Source: Isoperla grammatica
Taxonomy: Eukaryota > Arthropoda > Insecta > Plecoptera > Perlodidae
Assembly: GCA_945910005.1 (NCBI GenBank)
Contig: OX246746.1
Span: forward strand, 39,876,579-39,940,578
Direction: 5' to 3'
DNA length: 64,000 nt
In this document: positions 55,779 to 64,000 of the stretch, piece by piece
Position numbering within the stretch: the stretch's first letter is position 1
Layout of the letters: the number at the start of each line of letters is the position of its first letter
Made by a program: the position numbers and the translations under genes
The notes under the pieces: model-generated
What the model saw: the letters and a program-made list of their open reading frames with translations, nothing else
What the model was told of the DNA's origin: nothing
Database searches by the model: none

Positions 55779-57342
55779 ATGTTTTCCTCAATTTTACCTA
55801 CACAGAATTCTGCCAGAAAAAAAAGACAACGCCACTCTGCGGCCGAAATCGCAAAAGTGTTCGACGCCGTAGAGAAGGGCATGTCAATTAGAAAGGCATG
55901 CACTCTCTACGGCATACCAAGGTCAACTTTCAATGCCAAGAGGCACCTAATAACAGAAATTGGGTGTCCGCTGGGCAGTAAGCCCATTTTCAATGAAGCT
56001 GAAGAGGAAAAATTAATAACATATATCGATGAAATGGCTAAGCGAGGTTTCCCTATGAAAATGGTGGATCTTTGTGATACTGTACAAGAAATAGTTGTAC
56101 AGGATGGCAAAGAGACACCATTTATAGAGGGCCGCCCCGGGCGGTCAAGGAAGAAAGGCTTTTTGAACCGCCACCCGGAGGTTCACCAAAAGGTGGCGGA
56201 AAATGTGAGTAAAGGCCGCCCGGCGGTTTCGCGAGCAAGTTTAGAGAGGTGGTTTGATGGTTTTCGGAACTACCTCTTAGAAACTAATACGCTCGACATT
56301 CTAGATTCACCCGACCGGATTTTTAACACGGATGAGTTTGGATTTCTTTCCCACTCAAACACAGGTCGATTCCTGTGTTTGGGTGCAACTAAATTGTTAG
56401 CCACTGCACTAACAAGGGAGAAGGACCAGACCACCGTGCTCTGTACTTTTTCTGCATCCGGCTGCATTGCACCAACCATGGTTGTTTACAAGGGAATTCG
56501 CCACAACAACAAAATCCATGATTCTATGTCTTATGGTTTCTTTGCCAGCAAAACGGAAAGTGGGTGGATACGTGGCGAAACTTTTCTTGAGTATTACCAG
56601 GTCTTCCATAAATGGCTTGTGGAAAAAGCCATCCGCCTGCCAGTACTTTTGCTCCTTGTTGGGCAGATCTCACATGAACCTCGAGGTCAGTAAGTTCTGT
56701 GCCGATCATGGTATAATATTATACTGCTTGTATCCGAATGCCACCCACATTATCCAGCCAGCAGATGTGGGTATCTTTGGCCCCCTGAAGAAGACATGGA
56801 TGAAAGTAGTGCACTATTATCGGACAAAGCACCAAAAGGCAGTGAACAGGGTGATGTGTGGCAATCTGTTGAAAACCCCGATGGAATATGCCTTGTACCT
56901 AGAACTCATCCAGAATGCGTTCAGGAGGAGTGGGATTTTCCCCTTCAACCCTAGGGTCGTCGACTTTTCCAAGTGTTAAGTCGATAACTTCAGGGAGGAA
57001 GAGGAAGAGCCCACAATACCGATCATATAGTTTCTGATCGGTCCGATGCACTCATTGCAAAAATGCAATTAGAAGAGATGATCCCGCCCGACCAGTTTGG
57101 TGAGTTTCTTGCCACCAAACAGGCCGGGCGAGAGTGGTCTGGAGATGTGTCAGCTTCCCAGCTGTACAAATCTGTGGTTGGCTTTTTGCAATAAGTGCGC
57201 GTCCCCCGCAGTGGGGGAAACTGCCACTCTGGATGAGCGCGCAGATGAGACTGGCCTTAGGGCAGAAATCAGTCGGGGGCGTTCTGAAGACTTGGTACCT
57301 CAACGTTTCGATGATATGGTGGAGATTGAAGTGACTGATTAA
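55779..57342 (+). pseudogene. Tigger/pogo-type transposase (copy 2), catalytic Asp lost
   Basis: The start MFSSILPTQNSARKKRQRHS leads into a pipsqueak-type helix-turn-helix (GMSIRKACTLYGIPRSTFNA) and a CENP-B-like second domain (FLNRHPEVHQKVAENVSKGR). Catalytic D1 is in RIFNTDEFGF. Around 56655 a small deletion shifts the frame (LLLVGQISHEP against LLGRSHMNLEVSKFCADHG) and removes the second Asp, which families carry in a VDGHxSH context. The new frame has D3 (NATHIIQPADVGIFGPLKK) and the C-terminus to 56979, with remnants (MQLEEMIPPDQFGEFLATKQ) to about 57340. It differs in sequence from copy 1, so the two are separate families. Confidence 0.88.
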
Positions 57343-57474
57343 GAACTCCTTGCCGTACCTCGTTCCGAACTCCCTTTCTACGCCCCCTTTCTTACTTCAA
57401 CTTCTGCTCTATCCGTTTCGGAACCGTCTTCACCCACTCGTCAACCATGCCACCTACTTCTGACATCTCACCGA

Positions 57475-59626
57475 GACCTCACCAATCGACTCCATCCACT
57501 TCAACCACAACTCACGAACCCACTCTATCACCCTCTCCATCCACGTCTATCGAACCTACTCCATCCACTTCAACCACCGCTCACGAACCCACTCGATCAC
57601 CCTTTACATCCACGTCTCACGAACCTACTCCATCCACTTCAACCACAACTCACGAACCCACTCTATCACCCTCTCCATCCACGTCTCCCGAACCTACTCC
57701 ATCCACTTCAACCACAGCTCACGAACCCACTCTATCACCCTTTCCATCCACGTCTCACGAACCTACTCCATCCACTCCGTCACCCTTTACATCCACGTCT
57801 CACGAACCTACTCCATCCACTCCAACCACAGCTCACGAACCCACTCCATCACCCTTTCCATCCACGTCTCACGAACCTACTCCATCCACTCAACCACCGC
57901 TCACGAACTTACTCCATCACCCTTTACATCCACGTCTCACGAACCTACTCCATCCACTTCAACCACCGCTCACGAACCCACTCGATCACCCTTTACATCC
58001 ACGTCTCACGAACCTACTCCATCCACTTCAACCACCGCTCACGAACCCACTCCATCACCCTTTACATCCACGTCTCACGAACCTACTCCATCCACTTCAA
58101 CCACCGCTCACGAACCCACTCCATCACCCTTTCCATCCACGTCTCACGAACCTATTCCATCCACTTCAACCACCGCTCACGAACCCACTCCATCACCCTT
58201 TCCATCAACGTCTCACGAACCTACTCCATCCACTTCAACCACCGCTCACGAACCCACTCGATCACCCTTTACATCCACGTCTCACGAACCTACTCCATCC
58301 ACTTCAACCACCGCTCACGAACCCACTCCATCACCCTTTCCATCCACGTCTCACGAACCTATTCCATCCACTTCAACCACCGCTCACGAACCCACTCCAT
58401 CACCCTTTCCATCCACGTCTCACGAACCTACTCCATCCACTTCAACCACCGCTCACGAACCCACTCCATCACCCTTTACATCCACGTCTCACGAACCTAT
58501 TCCATCCACTTCAACCACCGCTCACGAACCCACTCCATCACCCTTTCCATCCACGTCTCACGAACCTACTCCATCCACTTCAACCACCGCTCACGAACCC
58601 ACTCCATCACCCTTTCCATCCACGTCTCACGAACCTACTCCATCCACTTCAACCACCGCTCACGAACCCACTCCATCACCCTTTCCATCCACGTCTCACG
58701 AACCTACTCCATCCACTTCAACCACCGCTCACGAACCCACTCCATCACCCTTTACATCCACGTCTCACGAACCTACTCCATCCACTTCAACCACCGCTCA
58801 CGAACCCACTCCATCACCCTTTACATCCACGTCTCACGAACTTACTCCATCCACTTCAACCACAGCTCACGAACCCACTCCATCACCCTTTACATCCACG
58901 TCTCACGAACCTACTCCATCCACTTCAACCACCGCTCACGAACCCACTCCATCACCCTTTACATCCACTCCATCACCCTTTACATCCACGTCTCACGAAC
59001 CTACTCCATCCACTTCAACCACAGCTCACGAACCCACTCCATCACCCTTTCCATCCACGTCTCACGAACCTACTCCATCCACCGCTCACGAACCCACTCC
59101 ATCACCCTTTACATCCACGTCTCACGAACCTACTCCATCCACTTCAACCACCGCTCACGAACCCACTCGATCACCCTTTCCATCCACGTCTCACGAACCT
59201 ACTCCATCCACTTCAACCACCGCTCACGAACCCACTCCATCACCCTTTACATCCACGTCTCACGAACCTACTCCATCCACTTCAACCACCGCTCACGAAC
59301 CCACTCGATCACCCTTTACATCCACGTCTCACGAACCTACTCCATCCACTTCAACCACCGCTCACGAACCCACTCCATCACCCTTTACATCCACGTCTCA
59401 CGAACCTACTCCATCCACTTCAACCACCGCTCACGAACCCACTCCATCACCCTTTCCATCCACGTCTCACGAACCTACTCCATCCACTTCAACCACCGCT
59501 CACGAACCCACTCGATCACCCTTTCCATCCACGTCTCACGAACCTACTCCATCCACTTCAACCACCGCTCACGAACCCACTCGATCACCCTTTACATCCA
59601 CGTCTCACGAACCTACTCCATCCACA
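57475..59626 (+). repeat. 69-bp minisatellite, about 30 copies
   Basis: The unit is two half-repeats, CTCACGAACCCACTCCATCA plus CCCTTTMCATCCACGT (36) and CTCACGAACCTACTCCATCC plus ACTTCAACCACCG (33). At the start the frame encodes a Thr/Ser/Pro/His-Glu repeat (AHEPTPSPF...). A missing T near 57890 shifts it to PLTNPLHHPLHPRLTNLLH, where it stays open because 69 is divisible by three. Some units are partial (about 58965, 59075). It adjoins the C-terminus of the Tigger gene and may have grown from a Ser/Thr/Pro-rich tail. Confidence 0.9.
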
Positions 59627-59639
59627 CCTGACTAGTGAT

Positions 59640-59795
59640 GTGAGTTGGTAATTTACCGGGTAAATTACCACCCGTAATTTACCAACTCTCGGTAATTTAC
59701 CAAACTTTAAATTACGGTAATTTTGCGGTAATTTACAATATGGTATTTTACCGTAAATTACCGTATTTTACCGTAAATTACCGTAATTTGTAAAC
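59640..59795 (+). repeat. Subterminal TAATTTACC/GGTAAATTA repeats of the hAT element
   Basis: About a dozen direct and inverted copies of GTAATTTACC in 150 bases just inside the terminus. Such motifs are usual transposase binding sites in hAT elements. Confidence 0.7.
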
Positions 59796-60395
59796 TGAGA
59801 GAAATACAAAATGGTTGGGATTTTTTCTTTGTAACCAGTGTTCTTTACATGAGGTTGGCACTCTTGGCAATAATTATCATTGAAGCACCATCGAGAGGGC
59901 AGTGAGTTTTGTATGGTGTGCGGAATGTGTTAAACTGCATCCTAACAGAACTTCACATGACTTCATGTTCAGTTGAAATTTAAAAGTAAGTACTAATCAC
60001 CACAATAATTAATTAGAAGTTTAAGAAGAGGTAGAAGTAGAAAATAATATAGTTTAATTAAAGATATGATAGCTGTTTGATGTCCATTGCAGTCTACAAA
60101 GGTGTGTTTGAGGTTAGCATTAACTAGGCCCTAGGCCTGGGTCTATTTCCTAGCCTCCTAGGCTAGGCTACTAGGCCCTGCGGCCCCCTGCCTGCTACTA
60201 ATACTGGGAGCGGGACGTAGGCAGGTACAGTTCTTTGAACCAAAGAGTCTTGCCTAGGCTAGGGCTAAGTCTGGGCTAGGGCTAGGCCTAGGCTAGGCTA
60301 GGCTAAGCCTAGGCCCTATGAAGTTTAGATTTTTGTTTTCTTTAGGCCTTTACCTTACTTACTGCAGTAGGTACTGATTTTATGTTTGTCTCAGA

Positions 60396-61019
60396 ATGGG
60401 TAAAGCTCACACTGTGTCAGTACTAGTACTGAAATACTTTACACCTCTTCCACAACCAGATTTAAGTAGGCCTACGCCGTCCACGTCCAAACGTTTAGGA
60501 GCCATATTTGTATGTAAATTCTGCGGACAGCAGTACGCCTATAATGTCACTCGTATGGCCAGACATTTAGTAGCCTGCAGAAAGAGTCCACAATCGGTGA
60601 AAGATCAATTTAATAATAATGGAGGGTGTGGACGTAGTCTTACTGACCCAAGTAGGCCTATACTTTTTGCGGATAAGCGGATGGCAGAGCCAGACAGAAG
60701 CAGGCCTCGTACGGAAACGCCTCGCCGGCCGCCTAGCCCTAACGCACGATTGATCGAAATTGTTTCGAACTTAGCTAATAATTCAGACAGTGAAATGGAT
60801 ATTGATGATGACTTATTGCTTCCACCCTCTCCGACTCCAACGACAAGCTCAACACCACGCCGTCCACAATTGTCTGATGACTCCAATTCCAGTCACTCCA
60901 TAACAGTGGTGAAAAATATGCCTAGCATATCAACTTTGAATCGACCACCTTCACAGGGACAGCGTGGGTCGCGTGGTCCACTAGATTCCTTTGTCGATTG
61001 CATGCAGAAAGATAGTGAG
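60396..61019 (+). CDS. hAT transposase exon 1 (BED-type zinc finger)
   Basis: The ATG at 60396 opens MGKAHTVSVLVLKYFTPLPQ, then a BED-like C2HC finger: FVCKFCGQQYAYN, VTRMARHLVACRKSP. The rest is Pro/Ser-rich and acidic (SDSEMDIDDDLLLPPSP). The exon ends at GAG before GTAATA (61020). A BED finger followed by a DUF659/hAT core (next exons) is the usual layout of this hAT group. The next visible exon starts at 63154 in a phase that does not match directly, so an exon may be missing or a frameshift present. Confidence 0.7.
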
Positions 61020-61949
61020 GTAATATATTCCTCAGCCTAACACGGGCGCATTTAATTAGTACATGGACAACATTTTTAAGTTATGGTTGAGGACCAAATG
61101 GTACTACGGTAGGTTACAGGCCCAAGATCTAGCAGGGGGTGATGGGGCCCAAACACCAGCTAGTGAGCTAGTTGTGCTCAACCTGTGTGATGCACTTTTG
61201 GATGCCAATAGGACCATTTATATGGACAATTGGTATAGTTCCCCTGCATTGTATAAAACTCTGTTGAGCAGAAACACACATGCTATAGGCACTGTTCGTT
61301 CAAACAGGAAGAATATGCCTAAAGAGTTCCGAAACCATAAATTGAAAAAGGGGACACTAACGTTTATGTCTTGCAACAATATACTGGCCCTAAAGTGGCA
61401 TAATAAAAAAGATGTGCACTTACTGACCACAGCACATGAAGGCCCAGATATGGTGGACATAAGAAAAACTAATAGGAAAAAACAAATGAGACAGTCTTCA
61501 AACCCCGCTGTGTCGTTGACTATAATCGTGGCATGGGGGGAGTAGATCGTCAAGACCAGATGCTTGCCAGCTTCCCCGTGATGCGTCGATATGTAGAGGG
61601 GTATAAAAAAATGGTATTTTATCTCCTTGACATAGCCATGTATAATTCCTTTGTCATATTCTCTACTGGCAGGGATAAGACACTACACTACACAGATTTC
61701 AGGCTGAATCTTGTGGACCAGATACTGGCAACTTCGATTATGCCTAACTACGCCAAACGAGGCCGGCCATCAAACGGTGACACTCCTTTACGATTGCAGA
61801 GTAGTACATGGGCCCATTTTCCCAGGAAGATCTCTCCCACCACTAAAGCAAGACCCACAAGGGCATGCAAAGTTTGCACTTCAAAAAAACTCAGAAAAGA
61901 CACAACATGGGAGTGCGAGCGCTGCCAAGTCGCACTTCACCTGGAACAA

Positions 61950-62329
61950 TTTATTTTATTTATTTGGGCTTAACGTCTCATATTTTTGCAACGAGGCTAA
62001 TCGAGACAATGAGTGGGTGATATATGAAGATGAGAAAGATGATAATGAAGAATAAAGCCACATCCGAATCAGATCCATTGTACGTCGCGTGAGTCGTTAT
62101 ACGGGAGTCAAGCAAGGGAGGGCAGGGCCAAATGGGAGGAGAAATATTCAATGGGACAGTGGGGGGAAAGGGGATTGGGGTGTGGACTGCACTTCGTCTG
62201 GCTTCTCCTCCTCGACCAGTCCGGCAAGGGTGACCCTACCAGAAGCATACGCTTCCGCCGGCATAGCTCCAGGAATCATCAAAGCACACAAACCTGCCCA
62301 CCACGATAAGGTAGCAGTCCCTGGGCAGG
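61950..62329 (-). mobile_element. Ribozyme-SINE, full copy with 14-bp TSD in piggyBac
   Basis: TTCACCTGGAACAA is exactly repeated at 61936-61949 and 62330-62343, splitting the Cys-rich end of the piggyBac protein (LHLEQ | GCFKEY). The 380-bp insert reads on the minus strand from CCTGCCCAGGGACTG to a tail of AAATAAATAAAATAAA type. Confidence 0.95.
62184..62329 (-). ncRNA. HDV-like ribozyme candidate, second complete copy
   Basis: Same helices as at 30446-30591, on the minus strand: P1 62329-62322 with 62300-62293 (eight pairs, no mismatch), P2 GGACTG with CAGTCC (62189-62184), P3 with CTACCTTATCGTGG, which keeps C-x-AC/GTGG less perfectly, P4 base TTTG/CAGA, and CGAA in J4/2. Length is 146 nt, as in the other copies. 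Nucleotide 1 of P1 is the first base after the TSD. Confidence 0.75.
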
Positions 62330-62382
62330 TTCACCTGGAACAAGGCTGCTTCAAGGAGTATCATACCAAACTCCACTACTGA

Positions 62383-63047
62383 GGTGAGTACAATTTGTAG
62401 GCTTTACTTGTCATTATACCTGTTATCACATTCTTGGTGAGGACAAACTATTTTTAGGTCTAGGTCTTAAAGTAATGTTGTCCTGCTCAAAACGATTAAG
62501 CTAACGTAATTCAATTACTTTTCTATTTCAGGTCCAGCCACTCCAGTTGGCTCAAACATCAAGATGAAAAACATCCCTTCTAAAATATTAGTACTTATAT
62601 GTTATACAAATAATTTTTAGTTAACTTTTCCATGTTTTTAAATTTAATTTTCTTCAAAATGGGCCGAGTTGGACAATATCTACCATTTACTATAGGTGCC
62701 CCATTTTTTTTTAAGACTGTACATATTTAATTTAAGACCTTTTGATTAAAATCCAAGAGATAATTGAGTGAGCATCTATTATGAACAAACCCTGAAAGTT
62801 TGATTTGTGTAAGTTCAATAGAAAAAATGTTAGGTGCATATGAGCAGGCCAATGTGGAAATTAAGATTTAGGTGGAAAAATAAATGGTGTTTACAGGCAG
62901 ACTGGCTTGGATTTTAATGCTACCTTGAGGGGTTAAGCATAGTTTTATAATATAAATAATAATATTAATAATAATAACCATCTTTCGGTCGCCACGCTAG
63001 GGTGCACTCTCGCATCATTTTGGCTCAAGAGGTGTGTTTGAAAATTA

Positions 63048-63121
<74 letters not shown>

Positions 63122-63153
63122 AAATAATGAATGCTGGTTTAAATTTGTTACAG
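62383..63153. other. hAT intron remainder and (AAT)n microsatellite
   Basis: AT-rich, with a possible piggyBac right end near 62920-62938 and an (AAT) run at 63048-63118. The acceptor TTTGTTACAG precedes the next hAT exon. Confidence 0.5.
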
Positions 63154-63384
63154 AAGGAAATATGGGAATTGGTATGCTATGGGAACACCACTCAATTTCA
63201 CTGAGAATGCAGCGTGGATTGCGGCTTTTAACAAAATTCGCCCTTCCTTAGTTTTGCCGTCAAGATATCAACTTTCGAACTCTCTTTTAGATGCCGAGTT
63301 CCAAAGAACGAAGGACAGAGTTGAATCGAAAATAAAAGGAGAATCATCGTAAGGTCTCCGGCTAGATGGATGGTCTAACATAAG
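63154..63384 (+). pseudogene. hAT transposase exon 2
   Basis: Reads NWYAMGTPLNFTENAAWIAA, then FNKIRPSLVLPSRYQLSNSL and LDAEFQRTKDRVESKIKGES, a TAA, then GLRLDGWSNIR before GTGCGT. RPSxxxPSRxxLS...LDGWSN is the DUF659/hAT signature, with the catalytic Asp in LDGWS. The TAA (about 63350) is a disabling point change. Confidence 0.8.
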
Positions 63385-63496
63385 GTGCGTATTCGCGTAT
63401 AGAAGCCGAAACAGCTTTGAAAGTTTCAGAAAAAAATGGTTTTTGTATTTGTAATTAGTTATAGATAGGTTATCCTAATATTAGTTTTATTTATAG

Positions 63497-63783
63497 GAAT
63501 GAGCCAATAGTCAATGAGGTCTTCACAACGCCAGAGTCCGTCGTCTATAAAATAATTGATACTAAAGAGCATCGTCACACTGGTGACTATATGGCCTCAG
63601 TCATGTCGGAAGTGTTATTAGCCAATGGTATTCCCAATTTTAGTTCAGTTGTCAATGACAATGCGGCAAATATGCAAAAATCGTGGGATTTGCTGAAGGA
63701 AAAGTTCCCCGACTCTCCTATCGCTTATTATGGTTGTGTTGCGCATATTTTGAATCTCTTGGTAAATGGCATCATGAAACTGG
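63497..63783 (+). CDS. hAT transposase exon 3, interrupted at its end
   Basis: After ATTTATAG it reads NEPIVNEVFTTPESVVYKII, then SVVNDNAANMQKSWDLLKEK (second catalytic Asp in NDNAAN) and PIAYYGCVAHILNLLVNGIM. A SINE remnant follows at 63785-63897. Past that, a shifted frame continues EYASEIVKAVKGSHIVNAIF to the window edge. Confidence 0.8.
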
Positions 63784-63784
63784 A

Positions 63785-63897
63785 TTGATTGATATTTGGG
63801 CTTAACGTCTTATATTTCTGCAACTTGGCAAATCAAGACGATGAGTGGGTGATAATGAAGATGAATTTGGGGCCCACCACGATAAGGTAGCAGTCCC
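63785..63897 (-). mobile_element. Internally deleted ribozyme-SINE in hAT exon 3
   Basis: Minus strand: CAGGGACTGCTACCTTATCG with GTGGTGGGCC, then directly the 3' part (TCATCTTCATTATCACCC, GAGACGTTAAGCCCAAAT) and tail. AACTGGA occurs at both edges and may be the TSD. About 270 internal bases are missing. Confidence 0.8.
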
Positions 63898-64000
63898 TGA
63901 ACTGGAATCTTTTTCTAAAATAAGGAGTATGCGAGCGAAATTGTGAAAGCTGTCAAAGGTTCGCATATTGTAAATGCCATATTCCTCAAACAACAATCCA

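Larger units (their letters stand above)
61063..62382 (+). pseudogene. piggyBac-like transposase C-terminal half, nested in the hAT intron
   Basis: The first frame (61063-61545) reads DNIFKLWLRTKWYYGRLQAQ, LNLCDALLDANRTIYMDNWY-SSPALYKTLL (second catalytic Asp) and ALKWHNKKDVHLLTTAHEGP. A one-base shift near 61495 leads to CVVDYNRGMGGVDRQDQM (third Asp). The C-terminal zinc ribbon follows: CKVCTSKKLRKDTTWECERC, interrupted by the SINE (61950-62329) and completed by GCFKEYHTKLHY and a stop at 62380-62382. The first catalytic Asp region is altered (WLRTKWYYG) and the N-terminal half is absent. A right terminus may be TTAA at about 62935 preceded by the complement of CCCCTCAAGG. Non-functional. 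Confidence 0.88.
59634..64000 (+). mobile_element. hAT transposon, runs past the window edge
   Basis: It begins TAGTGATGTGAGTTGGTAAT at the edge of the minisatellite, a typical hAT end, followed by subterminal GGTAATTTACC/GTAAATTACC repeats (59650-59790). It contains the three hAT exons listed separately, piggyBac remains and two SINE copies. The right end is outside the window, so the TSD cannot be checked. Confidence 0.65.

Noticed and set aside
57447..59651. 734-codon ORF as a mucin-like gene
   Set aside because: It is a minisatellite in a shifted frame; length divisible by three explains openness.

Overview
The window is metazoan nuclear DNA: split exons with GT/AG junctions, LINEs, DNA transposons with target-site duplications (TSDs), tandem satellites, a 200-base N gap, and no operons or bacterial ribosome binding sites. 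The unique-looking stretches (about 2.1-3.8, 4.5-5.7, 7.9-9.5, 41.6, 49.3-49.7 and 60.1-60.4 kb) are dotted with TAGGCCTA-type palindromes. Together with the mix of P, Kolobok, piggyBac, hAT, Tigger, Mutator-like and Gypsy elements this suggests a marine invertebrate, perhaps an echinoderm; that assignment is inference only. I found one possible host-type gene (three exons, 5184-6246, unknown function). Nearly everything else recognisable is mobile DNA or its decayed remains.

Layout. 0-2 kb: Ty3/Gypsy gag-pol on the minus strand. 2-9.8 kb: mostly unique DNA, the small spliced gene and two inverted-repeat elements. 10-13.7 kb: minus-strand fragments of a P-type transposase, a Mutator-like transposase, an SGNH/GDSL-esterase protein and an unclassified transposon protein. 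13.65-20.17 kb: one minus-strand LINE split by a hAT-like MITE (14640-15211) and by a 4.26-kb TTAA-flanked Kolobok-like element (15810-20066), which itself holds a TA-flanked element (17832-19924) with a 177-bp satellite. 20.5-24.5 kb: a second P-type pseudogene, an 83-bp satellite and a duplicated repeat. 25.4-26.5 kb: a hAT MITE inside a hAT MITE. 27.5-30.4 kb: a 5'-truncated LINE. 31-37.1 kb: two copies of an RNase-H-bearing LINE with insertions. 37.5-46 kb: transposon fragments, a foldback element, the N gap and a 131-bp satellite. 47-57.4 kb: hAT tail, two Tigger/pogo transposases, a piggyBac 5' end, an SGNH protein gene and a YqaJ-like nuclease. 57.4-59.6 kb: a 69-bp minisatellite. 59.6-64 kb: a hAT element running off the window with piggyBac remains in an intron.

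The most interesting item is a dispersed ~380-bp retroposon with nine full or partial copies (11.2, 20.5, 30.4, 35.7, 38.6, 50.8, 55.4, 61.95 and 63.8 kb). Its first 146 nt can be drawn as an HDV-like self-cleaving ribozyme: nested P1, P2, P3 and P4 helices and a CGAA joining segment holding a candidate catalytic cytosine. In two copies with clear TSDs (11 and 14 bp) the element starts exactly at nucleotide 1 of P1, as expected if ribozyme cleavage sets the RNA 5' end. Other copies have 9- and 15-bp TSDs. The copies cut into LINE, hAT, piggyBac and SGNH coding sequence and so give a relative order of insertions.
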